DNA of 64,000 nucleotides from an uncultured Pelagibacteraceae bacterium. GTDB taxonomy: Bacteria; Pseudomonadota; Alphaproteobacteria; Pelagibacterales; Pelagibacteraceae. The notes beneath the pieces were generated by a model. That model was not told the origin of the DNA. It did no database searches and worked only from the letters and a program-made list of their open reading frames with translations. The stretch covers positions 1-64,000 of the forward strand of contig CACFZE010000002.1 of NCBI GenBank assembly GCA_902570695.1, written 5' to 3'. Positions 25,110 through 33,984 of this stretch are shown in pieces (the stretch's first letter is position 1; the number at the start of each line of letters is the position of its first letter). A program made the translations under genes and the position numbers.

Positions 25110-27791
25110 TTAACCAGTATTTTTCATTGCAGCTGAAATACCTGCAATAGATGTTAATAATGCATCATTAAGATCATTTTTTTTATCTGAATTTAATTTT
25201 TTGTTTTTAATTTTATTCATAACTACTGCTTGAATTATATTTAAAACTTCTGTGTAAATATTCCTTACAATAACTCCTGATCTAAATTTTTTTCTTTCAT
25301 TTATAATTTCTTTTGGCGTAATCTTTTTATTTAATTTCTTAATAACTTCGAATTGGAACCTAAGTTTTTTTCCAACTCTTTTTAAATCTTTGTCTGCTAA
25401 ATACTCCTCATATATTTTTGAAATATCTGGGTCCACTTTTGAAATTACCATATCCAAGATATCCATCATTGAATTGAAGAAAGGCCAATTTTTTTCCATA
25501 TCTATTAAAGTTTTCTCAAATTTTTCTATCGATGAATATCTTAAAGCTTCTGCACTTCCAAGCCATGCTGGGAGCATTAGTCTTATTTGTGTCCATGCAA
25601 ATACCCAGGGTATTGCTCTTAAACCTTTGATATTATCAATATTCTTTCTTTTAGACGGTCTTGATCCAATTGAAAGTTTTCCTAAAGACACATGTGGCGT
25701 AACGGTTTTGAAATATTTAATAAAATCCGAACTTTGATTAATATTTTTTCTATATGAACTTTTTGAAATATCAGACATTTTTTCAATTAGATTTCTCCAT
25801 TCTTTTTTAGGGACTGGCGGTGGGTTTAATGTTGCCTCCATTACCGCTCCTATATAGCTACATAAATTGTAAATTGCTAAAGGTTGATATCCATATTTCT
25901 GTTGAATTACTTCTCCTTGATCGGTTATTCTAATTTTTCCATTAACTGTATTTGGCGGCTGAGATTTTAAAGTAGCTTGAATTGGGCCTCCACCTCTACC
26001 TGCTGAACCACCTCTTCCATGAAAGAAGGTAACATCTATTTTATATTTTTTAGCAATTTTAATAATTTCTTCTTGAGCCTTATATTGATGCCAACTTGCG
26101 CAAATTTTTCCAGCATCTTTGCTTGAGTCTGAATATCCAATCATGACTTCTTGTTTATTTTTTATTAAATCTCTGTACCACTTTAATGAAAACAAGCTGG
26201 CCATTATTGATTTTGCGTTAATTAAGTCATCTAATGTTTCAAATAAAGGGACAACTCTTAATTTGTTTTTAATATTTGCTTCTTTTTGCAAATATAAAAC
26301 GGAGAGAATGTCAGATGCAGATGATGTCATTGAAATAACATAAGCCCCTAAACATTCAGGCGGCTCTTCAGATAAAATTTTAAATGTTGACCAAACTTCT
26401 TTATTTTCTTTATTTTTAAAATTAAAATTTTTTATGAAATTTGATTTTTTTTTCATCTTAGATGATAAAAATTTAATTTTTTCCTCCTCACTCCATTTTA
26501 AATAATTAAGTTTATTTTTTTTCTTAATAAGTTCATTAATTAACTGTGAGTGTCTAGATGACTCTTGTCTAATATCTAGTTTTGCCAGATTAATTCCAAA
26601 ACATTTTGCTCTTCTCATTAAATCTAATAATTCACCACTTGATATATTTTCACTTTGATTTTCTTCTAAGGACTCACGGATAATTCTAAGAGGTTTTAAA
26701 ATTTCCTCTTTTGAGTTTAGCAATTTTTTGTAGTCCAAAGGTTTTTTATTCACTATGAACTGTTCAATTGCTCGGTGAGTAAATCGCATTTTATCCCTTA
26801 GAGGTCTTAAGAAAACTCTGTAAGGCTCAAATGATTTTCCTGTTAGTTTTTGAATTTTTTTTGAACATTTTCTCATTGAATACGATCTAATTAATTTAGT
26901 GAGTTCTTTTTCATACAATTTTGCTGCTTCCCATCTTGATAATAACAAAACTTCTTTAGTTACTTTTGAAGTTACATTTGGATTTCCATCTCTATCACCA
27001 CCCATCCATGATCCAAACTCAATAGGATTAAAATTTTTTGGCAAACCTTTACCCATATTTTTCAAAAATATCTCATTAAGTCTCCTGTAGACTTTTGGAA
27101 TAGTCTCCCAAAGACTATCCTCTATTATTGCAAGACCCCACCGCGCTTCATCGGTCGGAGAAGGTTTTGATCTTTTTAAGTCATCTGTATTCCAGATAAT
27201 GGTAAATTCATCGTGGATTTTTTTATTTAAAGATTTTATTTTTGAAGAGTGATCTTTAAATAACTCTCTATCTTCAAGTATTTCTGTAATTTTATGATAT
27301 TTTTGAATTAAAGTTCTTCTTTTGACCTCTGTTGGATGAGCTGTCAAAACTATTCCAATATTTAGATTTTTTGCAAAACTATATATTTTATTATTATTTA
27401 TTTTTTTATTTTTAAATAATTTCTCAAAAATTTCCTCTATAAAAATATTTTTTTGATTTTTACCGTCTCTTTTATTTTCATATTGATTGAGTTGTCTAGA
27501 TGCATCAATAGATTCAGCCAGATTTATAAAATTCATAAAATGATTAAATGCTCTTGCAAGCTTATAAGTATTTTTAGGATTAATACTTTTTATTTCACTA
27601 GAAATTTTTTTATATGATCTTTTTTGGATTTTATTTGCTTTTGATAACTTTCTAATTTTCTCAACAAGATTATAAAAACTTTTCCCTTCTTGTTCTTTGA
27701 TTACATTTCCTAATGAATTTCCTAAAAACCTAACATCCTCTCTTAAAGATTTTGTGGGAATTCTTTCATAATATAAGTCTCTTTTGATCAC
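25110..27791 (-). CDS. ppc: phosphoenolpyruvate carboxylase
   Basis: 893 residues, the standard bacterial length. It carboxylates PEP to oxaloacetate, refilling the citric acid cycle. The catalytic histidine is His152 in LTAHPTEVKRRT. The second catalytic block FHGRGGSAGRGGGP is near residue 590, and the C terminus ends in KNTG, the conserved tail that reaches the active site. MGGDRDGNPNVT near 265 is also canonical. The gene is intact, with very lysine-rich and isoleucine-rich codon use like its neighbours. Confidence 0.97.
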   Translation of the reverse strand: MIKRDLYYERIPTKSLREDVRFLGNSLGNVIKEQEGKSFYNLVEKIRKLSKANKIQKRSYKKISSEIKSINPKNTYKLARAFNHFMNFINLAESIDASRQLNQYENKRDGKNQKNIFIEEIFEKLFKNKKINNNKIYSFAKNLNIGIVLTAHPTEVKRRTLIQKYHKITEILEDRELFKDHSSKIKSLNKKIHDEFTIIWNTDDLKRSKPSPTDEARWGLAIIEDSLWETIPKVYRRLNEIFLKNMGKGLPKNFNPIEFGSWMGGDRDGNPNVTSKVTKEVLLLSRWEAAKLYEKELTKLIRSYSMRKCSKKIQKLTGKSFEPYRVFLRPLRDKMRFTHRAIEQFIVNKKPLDYKKLLNSKEEILKPLRIIRESLEENQSENISSGELLDLMRRAKCFGINLAKLDIRQESSRHSQLINELIKKKNKLNYLKWSEEEKIKFLSSKMKKKSNFIKNFNFKNKENKEVWSTFKILSEEPPECLGAYVISMTSSASDILSVLYLQKEANIKNKLRVVPLFETLDDLINAKSIMASLFSLKWYRDLIKNKQEVMIGYSDSSKDAGKICASWHQYKAQEEIIKIAKKYKIDVTFFHGRGGSAGRGGGPIQATLKSQPPNTVNGKIRITDQGEVIQQKYGYQPLAIYNLCSYIGAVMEATLNPPPVPKKEWRNLIEKMSDISKSSYRKNINQSSDFIKYFKTVTPHVSLGKLSIGSRPSKRKNIDNIKGLRAIPWVFAWTQIRLMLPAWLGSAEALRYSSIEKFEKTLIDMEKNWPFFNSMMDILDMVISKVDPDISKIYEEYLADKDLKRVGKKLRFQFEVIKKLNKKITPKEIINERKKFRSGVIVRNIYTEVLNIIQAVVMNKIKNKKLNSDKKNDLNDALLTSIAGISAAMKNTG

Positions 27792-27825
27792 AATTTATTA
27801 TATCAAAAAAGAGATTATATTTGGA

Positions 27826-28668
27826 TTAAATTGCGACTACTTTTGATTTTTGTTCACCAAGAAGTTCAATTGAAAGCCTCATTTCATCACCTGCTTTTAA
27901 AAATTTTTGTGGCTTCATTCCCATTCCAACTCCTGGAGGTGTTCCTGTGGTAATAATATCTCCTGGCTGAAGAGACATGTATCGACTAACATATGAAACA
28001 ATATGATCTACATTAAAAATCATTGTTTTTGTATTGCCTGTTTGCATTCGATCACCATTTAAATCTAATTCCATATTTAGGTTGTTTACATCATTAATCT
28101 CATCTTTGGTTACAAGATATGGGCCAACAGGACCAAATGTATCGTGCGACTTTCCTTTTACCCACTGTCCCATTTTTTCTATTTGCCACTCCCTCTCACT
28201 TACATCATTCACTAAACAATAGCCTAAGATATAATCTTGTGAATTTTTTTCTGGAATATTTTTAGCATTTTTTCCAATAACTAAACCTAGCTCAACTTCC
28301 CAATCTAGTTTGTTTGAATAGTTTGTAATTTCAATATCATCATTTGGTCCATTGATTGAACTAGTGGCTTTCATAAATATAATTGGTTCTGTTGGTGGTT
28401 TTGCTCCAGTTTCTGCAGCATGATCAGAGAAATTTAATCCGATTGCAATAAATTTTCCTGGTTTAGTTATGCATGAACCAATCCTTGTATTATTTGAAAT
28501 CTCAGGTTGTGATGATAAATCAATTTGTTTAATTTTTTCAAATGTTTCAAAATTTAAATGAGTTGGATCTAAATCATTTATATGTTTGGATATATCTCTG
28601 AACTTTCCATCTTTATCTAATATAGCTGGCTTTTCTTGATTTTTTTCTCCCACTCTTAGTAATTTCAT
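27826..28668 (-). CDS. fumarylacetoacetate hydrolase family enzyme
   Basis: 280 residues. Metal ligands are Glu124 and Glu126 in DWEVELG and Asp155 in VNDVSERE. The block GKSHDTFGPVGPYLVT is typical of the branch that hydrolyses acylpyruvates, such as 2,4-diketo-3-deoxy-L-fuconate or -rhamnonate, and related diketo acids, more than of true fumarylacetoacetase. A FucU-type mutarotase gene lies 4 kb away on the same strand, so a role in deoxysugar-acid cleavage is possible; that link is inference. It is preceded on the transcript by a HIBADH-like gene 14 bases upstream. Confidence 0.85.
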   Translation of the reverse strand: MKLLRVGEKNQEKPAILDKDGKFRDISKHINDLDPTHLNFETFEKIKQIDLSSQPEISNNTRIGSCITKPGKFIAIGLNFSDHAAETGAKPPTEPIIFMKATSSINGPNDDIEITNYSNKLDWEVELGLVIGKNAKNIPEKNSQDYILGYCLVNDVSEREWQIEKMGQWVKGKSHDTFGPVGPYLVTKDEINDVNNLNMELDLNGDRMQTGNTKTMIFNVDHIVSYVSRYMSLQPGDIITTGTPPGVGMGMKPQKFLKAGDEMRLSIELLGEQKSKVVAI

Positions 28669-28682
28669 TTCATCTCCAAGAA

Positions 28683-29543
28683 TTATTTATAACTTTTGTA
28701 TAAAGAACTATGATCATAATCACCCAATCCATTTTTAACTAGATTATTATACATTTTTTTTACTATTTTAGACAAAGGTAATTCTAACTTTTTATTTTTC
28801 GCACAATCTAGAATGTTGTTCATATCTTTTAATTGCGAAAAATTTTTTCCTCTTGGTTTAAAATCTTTTTTGATCATTCTTAATCCATGAGTTTGTAAAA
28901 CTTTACTGTCAGCCCATCCACCTTTTAAAGCGTTGAGAATATTTATTGGATTTATATTGTTTTTTTGTGAAAATTTTATAGCCTCTGCGACAGATCCAAT
29001 TGTAATTCCTACTATTATTTGATTAGCTAATTTTGCTATTTGACCTGCAGAATTTTTTCCAACTAAAACAGGATTGCCTAATTTCTTAAGTATATTTAAA
29101 TTTTTAGAAAAAACTTTCTTTTCTCCACCAACCATTATGGCTAGCTCTGCATTCTCTGCGCCATTGGTGCCTCCAGAAACTGGTGCGTCTAAAAAATTAA
29201 TTTTATATTTTTTTAATAATTTTGATAAATTAATTGCTGTTCTAGGATTTGCAGAACTCATATCAATGACTGTAGATCCTTTTTTTAAATTTTTTAAAAA
29301 TTCTGAATTAAAATAAATTTTTTTTATAGCCTTATCATCAGACAACATGGTAATTATTAGATCCTGGTCAGTAACAACTTCCTTCAGAGAATTACATACT
29401 TTCGCACCAAATTTTTTTAGTCTAATGGCTTTATTTTTAGTTCTATTAAAAACTTTAACTTCATATTTTGATTTTAGAAGATTTTTAGCCATTGGAAATC
29501 CCATTAAACCTATTCCAATAAAACCAATTTTACATTTTTTCAT
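28683..29543 (-). CDS. 3-hydroxyisobutyrate dehydrogenase family oxidoreductase
   Basis: 286 residues, the second beta-hydroxyacid dehydrogenase of the window. It has the N-terminal GIGLMGFPMA Rossmann loop, the DAPVSGGTNGA substrate loop near residue 119 and the catalytic lysine region GQIAKLANQ near 167. Possible substrates are tartronate semialdehyde, 3-hydroxyisobutyrate or 2-hydroxy-3-oxo acids. It lies 9 bases after the ROK kinase gene and before the FAH hydrolase, in a run of sugar and sugar-acid enzymes on the minus strand. Confidence 0.83.
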   Translation of the reverse strand: MKKCKIGFIGIGLMGFPMAKNLLKSKYEVKVFNRTKNKAIRLKKFGAKVCNSLKEVVTDQDLIITMLSDDKAIKKIYFNSEFLKNLKKGSTVIDMSSANPRTAINLSKLLKKYKINFLDAPVSGGTNGAENAELAIMVGGEKKVFSKNLNILKKLGNPVLVGKNSAGQIAKLANQIIVGITIGSVAEAIKFSQKNNINPINILNALKGGWADSKVLQTHGLRMIKKDFKPRGKNFSQLKDMNNILDCAKNKKLELPLSKIVKKMYNNLVKNGLGDYDHSSLYKSYK

Positions 29544-29552
29544 TATTTAAAT

Positions 29553-30458
29553 TTATATTGTGTCGTTTGATCTTCCTAAATCTGCAGCTCCTCTTACGCC
29601 ACTAGAATCACCATGAATATTTTTCAAAACTTTAGTATTTACAGTGTCACTAAATACGTATTTTTTTAATTTTGAATTTATATTTCCATAAATCTGCTTC
29701 ATATTGGAAACACCTCCACCCATAACAATTGCACCAGGATCAACAATATTAATTACAGTGGATAAGCCTCGTGCTAAGTAATCTAAGTATTGAAATACAA
29801 ATTCTAAAGATTTTTCATCTCCTTTGTTTGCATTTTCTTGAATTATTTTAGCATCTAGATCTATTTTATGAATGTCATAAAAATGTTTTGAAAACCCTGG
29901 ACCAGATAGAAATGTTTCAATGCATCCTTTTTTACCACAATAACAATCGTGCCTTTTCCACTTATCATTTGTTCCTATTGGCATTTGATTATGTCCCCAT
30001 TCTCCAGTTATGTTATTAAATCCATTGACAATTTTATTATTAATAATTAATCCTCCGCCAACACCTGTTCCAATTATAACCCCAAATACTATTTCATGAT
30101 TAAGACCAGCTCCATCAATTGATTCAGATAAAGCAAAGCAATTAGCATCATTTTCAAGAAATATTTTTCTATTTAACCTAAGCTCAATATCTTTTTTTAA
30201 AGGTCTGTCATTTAACCAGGTTGAATTTCCACCTTTTATACAATTTGTTTCTTTAGATAAAGCTCCAGGTGAGCCAACACCAACACTGCAACTTTTTTTG
30301 TATTTATCTTCTAAATAATTTACAAGCTCACATACTGTATCTAAAGTTCCATTATAATTTTTTGGTGTTGTTCTCCTAATTCTCTCGAGCTCTTTTCCAT
30401 GTTCATCAATAATGATTGACTCTGTTTTGGTTCCACCTAAATCAATACCAATATGCAT
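29553..30458 (-). CDS. ROK-family hexokinase, Mak (fructokinase/mannokinase)-like
   Basis: 301 residues. The phosphate-binding loop IGIDLGGTKTE opens the protein. The catalytic region ENDANCFALSE, the ROK block IIGTGVGGG and the zinc motif with EWGHN then CYCGKKGCIE follow in order. The overall sequence resembles E. coli Mak. I chose the ATG at 30458 (1 base after the upstream stop) over 30500, which lies inside the reductase gene and precedes the conserved strand by 14 residues. It likely phosphorylates fructose, mannose or a related hexose. Confidence 0.88.
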   Translation of the reverse strand: MHIGIDLGGTKTESIIIDEHGKELERIRRTTPKNYNGTLDTVCELVNYLEDKYKKSCSVGVGSPGALSKETNCIKGGNSTWLNDRPLKKDIELRLNRKIFLENDANCFALSESIDGAGLNHEIVFGVIIGTGVGGGLIINNKIVNGFNNITGEWGHNQMPIGTNDKWKRHDCYCGKKGCIETFLSGPGFSKHFYDIHKIDLDAKIIQENANKGDEKSLEFVFQYLDYLARGLSTVINIVDPGAIVMGGGVSNMKQIYGNINSKLKKYVFSDTVNTKVLKNIHGDSSGVRGAADLGRSNDTI

Positions 30459-30459
30459 T

Positions 30460-31488
30460 TTAATATGAACTTGATTGCTTCCAGATGTTAATATTACCAT
30501 CTTTTGCAGTTTTATTAATTATTTTCATTTCAGAAGTTGTAAATTTAAGTTTGTTTAGACTTTCTAAATTTTCTTTTAATTGATTAATATTTCTTACTCC
30601 TATTAGAGCGGATGTTACATAATTATTTGATAGAACCCAAGAGATTGCCATTTGAGATAAAGATTGACCTCTTTTATTTGCAATCTTATTTAAATCTGAA
30701 ACTATCTTTAAGTTTTTTTTTGTTATTAAAGATTTATCTAAATACGATGTAGCATCACTCGCTCTTGAAACTTTAGGTATCTTTTTTAAATATTTATCTG
30801 ATAGCATACCTTGAGCAAGAGGCGAAAAGGCAATACATCCAATTTTAAGTTTTTTTATAGTTTTAGTTAAATCTTTTTCAATCCATCTATTAATTAAAGA
30901 ATATGAAGGCTGATGAATAAATAATTTAATATTTCTTGATTTTAGAATTTTGTAAATTTGGTTCGTCTTTTTGGAAGAATAAGATGATATACCGACATAT
31001 AGAGCTTTTCCTGATTTATAAATACTCTCTAATGCATCTGCTGTTTCTTCTAAAGGTGTTTTTGGATCAAATCTATGTGAATAAAATATATCAAAGTAAT
31101 CAATTTTCATTCTTTTTAAACTTTGATCACAACTTGCGATAATATGTTTTTTTGAACCCCATTCTCCATAAGGCCCTTCCCACATATCATAACCAGCTTT
31201 TGATGATATAATCAGTTCATCTCTGTATTTTTTTAAATCTTTGCTTATTATTTTTCCAAAATTACTTTCTGTGCTACCGTAAGGTGGGCCATAATTATTT
31301 GCCAAATCAAAATGAGTAATGCCTTTATCAAAAGCATAAAATAATATTTTTTTAATGTTATAAAGTGGTACTTTGCCTCCAAAGTTATGCCAAAGCCCAA
31401 GGCTTATTAGTGGTAATTTAACTCCACTATCGCCACAAGTTCTATATAACATCTCTGAATATCTTTTATTATAAGCTTTATATTTCAT
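30460..31488 (-). CDS. aldo/keto reductase, YghZ (L-glyceraldehyde 3-phosphate reductase)-like
   Basis: 342 residues. The catalytic tetrad is Asp61, Tyr66, Lys97 and His138. Long blocks match E. coli YghZ (LSLGLWHNFG, GITHFDLANNYGPP, KAGYDMWPGPYG-like, QPSYSLINRW, GQSLSQMAISW). YghZ-type enzymes reduce L-glyceraldehyde 3-phosphate or methylglyoxal with NADPH. It is co-transcribed with ribokinase (2 bases upstream) and the ROK kinase (1 base downstream). A role in disposing of toxic triose or aldehyde by-products of sugar breakdown fits. Confidence 0.9.
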   Translation of the reverse strand: MKYKAYNKRYSEMLYRTCGDSGVKLPLISLGLWHNFGGKVPLYNIKKILFYAFDKGITHFDLANNYGPPYGSTESNFGKIISKDLKKYRDELIISSKAGYDMWEGPYGEWGSKKHIIASCDQSLKRMKIDYFDIFYSHRFDPKTPLEETADALESIYKSGKALYVGISSYSSKKTNQIYKILKSRNIKLFIHQPSYSLINRWIEKDLTKTIKKLKIGCIAFSPLAQGMLSDKYLKKIPKVSRASDATSYLDKSLITKKNLKIVSDLNKIANKRGQSLSQMAISWVLSNNYVTSALIGVRNINQLKENLESLNKLKFTTSEMKIINKTAKDGNINIWKQSSSY

Positions 31489-31490
31489 AT

Positions 31491-32405
31491 TTAGTAAACC
31501 TCGACCTCTTCATATGTTGGCATTGAATTTGCTGCTCCTTCTTTAGTTGTAGAAATACCAGCAACTTTATTTGAAAATTCTAATGCATCAACAATTTTTA
31601 ATGATTTAGCTAATGCTACACTAAAAGCTCCATTAAAAGCATCACCTGCTCCAGTAGTATCTTTTACATCCTCTTTTAATTCATGGGCCTCTACAAAATG
31701 GCTTTCAGTTCCATTTGAAAAATAAACTCCTTTAGAACCTAGAGTTATTAAGATATTTTTTACTCCTTTTTTTAAAAAATCTTTAGCTGCATTCTCTATT
31801 TCAGATTTTGTTTCTATTTTTTTTTCTAAATAAAAACTAGCTTCAGTTTCATTTGGTGTAAAATAGTCTATATTTTTAAAGTCATTCTCAGATATTTTCG
31901 AAGCCGGAGCTGGATTTAATATTGTAATTGAACCAGTATCTTTAGCTTTTTGTAAAGCATAGCTTGTAACATCATATGGTGTTTCTAATTGTGTTAAGAA
32001 TATATCTGACTTCTCGATTGCTTTTAAATTATTGTCGATATCTGAATTATTTAAAGTGCCAGCAGCGCCTGGTATGATGTTTATTGCATTATCACCTGTA
32101 TTAGTATTAATCATAATACCAGCAACGCCAGTTGATTGATTTTTATCTTTGATAATATAATCGGTATTTACTCCAGAGGATTTATATAAATTTAGTGCCA
32201 TTTCAGCATTATTATCATCACCTATTTTTGTAATAAAACTTATGTTTCCACCAAGTCTTGCTGCAGCAATGGCTTGGTTAGATCCTTTTCCACCAGGTCC
32301 TATTAAGTGTTTTGTTCCTAAAATAGTTTGCCCCACTTCAGGAATTTTTTCACCAATAAAACATAAGTCTGCAACAAATACTCCAAATACACATATAGAT
32401 TTCAT
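31491..32405 (-). CDS. rbsK: ribokinase (PfkB family)
   Basis: 304 residues with the ribokinase signatures GGKGSNQAIAAARLGG (from residue 38) and TGAGDAFNGAF, with catalytic Asp255. The sequence follows RbsK rather than the IolC or KdgK branches of PfkB kinases. It phosphorylates ribose or a similar free sugar using ATP. It sits 4 bases after a FucU/RbsD-type mutarotase and downstream of a ribose-type ABC transporter, so uptake, anomer interconversion and phosphorylation are encoded together. Confidence 0.9.
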   Translation of the reverse strand: MKSICVFGVFVADLCFIGEKIPEVGQTILGTKHLIGPGGKGSNQAIAAARLGGNISFITKIGDDNNAEMALNLYKSSGVNTDYIIKDKNQSTGVAGIMINTNTGDNAINIIPGAAGTLNNSDIDNNLKAIEKSDIFLTQLETPYDVTSYALQKAKDTGSITILNPAPASKISENDFKNIDYFTPNETEASFYLEKKIETKSEIENAAKDFLKKGVKNILITLGSKGVYFSNGTESHFVEAHELKEDVKDTTGAGDAFNGAFSVALAKSLKIVDALEFSNKVAGISTTKEGAANSMPTYEEVEVY

Positions 32406-32409
32406 TTAA

Positions 32410-32871
32410 TTAAGACCAGACTTTACCGTCAGGAAGAATAACTCCTTTAGTAATAATAAAACATCCAAAAGGTCGAGCATCTGTAGTGGTTACAATACAA
32501 TATGCTTTTTTTGCTTCTTCATAAAAATTTTGTCTTGAAATTGATCCAACTTTCCATTGGGGACCAGAATTATTTTTTACTGCATCAATAAATTCTTTAT
32601 GAGTTTCAGTTAGTTCCTCTGGTTTATCATCTACTTCCATTCTAAGTGCAGGTGAGCCCCCTTGTGATAAGATAAAACTATCTAATGGAAAAACAGATAA
32701 AATTGCATTTGCTGCACTTTTAATATCTACCCCATCTAATCGAATTACATTTTTGTTCATAGAGTTTGCAGGAAAATTAGCATCAGCAAGAATAATTTTC
32801 TCGCCATGACCCATGGATCTTAAATTAAAAAGTAAATCAGGGCTTAAAACAGGGTTAATATTTATTAACAT
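32410..32871 (-). CDS. FucU/RbsD-family sugar mutarotase
   Basis: 153 residues. The N terminus (SPDLLFNLRSMGHGEKIILADANFPA in part) and IRLDGVD near residue 43 match FucU (L-fucose mutarotase) more than RbsD. Conserved His22 and Asp30 are kept. It speeds alpha/beta anomer exchange of an imported sugar so that downstream enzymes receive the right form. It is the first gene after the terminator that follows the sugar-binding protein. Confidence 0.85.
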   Translation of the reverse strand: MLININPVLSPDLLFNLRSMGHGEKIILADANFPANSMNKNVIRLDGVDIKSAANAILSVFPLDSFILSQGGSPALRMEVDDKPEELTETHKEFIDAVKNNSGPQWKVGSISRQNFYEEAKKAYCIVTTTDARPFGCFIITKGVILPDGKVWS

Positions 32872-32893
32872 TAAAAGATTATATTACATAAAA

Positions 32894-32925
32894 AAAAAGG
32901 GTGGAATAAAAATTCCACCCTTTTT
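32894..32925 (-). terminator. intrinsic terminator after the ribose-type binding-protein gene
   Basis: A perfect 14-bp inverted repeat (arms 32894-32907 and 32912-32925, core GGGTGGAAT / ATTCCACCC) with a 4-base loop. On the minus strand it is followed by a run of T from position 32898 downward. It lies 20 bases after the stop of the binding-protein gene and 23 bases before the FucU start, so it separates the transporter from the catabolic genes. Confidence 0.88.
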
Positions 32926-32944
32926 AAATGTTATATACTAATGA

Positions 32945-33877
32945 TTATTTAAAATCGTTAGCGTTTTCTTTTGTTACTAGTTGTGTTCCAGTATCAATGT
33001 TTGGATCAATACTTCCACCATTAGCTAGCTCAAGAGCATATTTAACACCGTAAGCACCCATGTTATATGAGAACTGAGCAATAGTTGCAGTCATTTCACC
33101 TTTTAAGATACTTGTAGCAGCATCTGGAGTTGCATCAAAACCAACAACAACAACATCATTCATATCTGCATCTTTAAGAGCTTGCATAGCACCTAAGCCC
33201 ATATTGTCATTTGAAGCAAATATTGCTTTGATGTTAGGATTTTTCAAAATAATAGACTCAGTAACTGATCTACCTTTTGCAGTATCCCACTCAGCTGTTT
33301 GAGTAGCAACTATATTTAAACCGCAATTTTTAAATCCTTTTATTGCACCGTCTCTTCTTAGTAAAGCTGTTGATTGAGACTCTATTCCAGTCAAAATTGC
33401 AACATCTGAACCTTTTGGAGTTTTGTCACAAATGAATTTAGCAGCTAATTCTGCTCCATTCATATTGTTAGTTCCAATAAAAGTAACACCTTCATTGATC
33501 CCTTTTGTATCTACGAATACAACTGGAACACCACTTTTGATAGCGTCATCTACAATTGGAGCAAATGCATTTGGATCTCCTGGTGCAAGAGCTAAAGCAT
33601 CAACACCTTTAGCAAGTTGGTCTTCCACTTGGTTAATTTGTGCTTGAACATCACCTTCCTGAGGTGGCGCAACCAAGATTAACTTAACACCTAATTTTTT
33701 AGCTTCTTCTTCAGCACCTTTTGTAACTGAAGCCCAGAAAGGATTTCCAGACCCAGGACCTTTAATACTGAACAAGATTTTTTTACCATGACCATCAGCA
33801 AAAGAAGCTGAAATCATGCTTATCGATAAAAAAATTGCTGAAACGAAAACAACAATTTTTCTTGATAGTTCTCTCAT
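32945..33877 (-). CDS. sugar ABC transporter substrate-binding protein (RbsB-like)
   Basis: 310 residues, periplasmic-binding-protein-like domain of the ribose/galactose class. The signal peptide is predicted to be cleaved after Ala27 (SFA/DG). The mature N terminus has GPGSGNPFWASVTKGAEEEAKKLG, split here as the ligand-contact loop GNPFW. Later blocks are AQINQVEDQLAKGVDALALAP and GFDATPDA near the C terminus. A 107-base gap separates it from the permease gene upstream, so it may have its own promoter, although I could not fix one with confidence. It is followed by a strong terminator. Confidence 0.9.
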   Translation of the reverse strand: MRELSRKIVVFVSAIFLSISMISASFADGHGKKILFSIKGPGSGNPFWASVTKGAEEEAKKLGVKLILVAPPQEGDVQAQINQVEDQLAKGVDALALAPGDPNAFAPIVDDAIKSGVPVVFVDTKGINEGVTFIGTNNMNGAELAAKFICDKTPKGSDVAILTGIESQSTALLRRDGAIKGFKNCGLNIVATQTAEWDTAKGRSVTESIILKNPNIKAIFASNDNMGLGAMQALKDADMNDVVVVGFDATPDAATSILKGEMTATIAQFSYNMGAYGVKYALELANGGSIDPNIDTGTQLVTKENANDFK

Positions 33878-33984
33878 AAATTTCCCCTTTAATAATTAAT
33901 AAAGATTAATTTAATAAAATTTTTAAAAAAAATTCAACTGTTTACAGAGTCTCTTATGATAGCATCTATTCAACTTTAACGTGT

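Noticed and set aside
31491-32405. Ribokinase-like gene as the missing IolC
   Set aside because: Its GGKGSNQAIAAARLGG and overall pattern follow RbsK; nothing points to the IolC branch.
32881-32898. Poly-A runs as repeats or slippage sites
   Set aside because: Runs of 7-9 A are frequent across the window owing to the base composition. This one is part of the T-tract of a terminator on the other strand.
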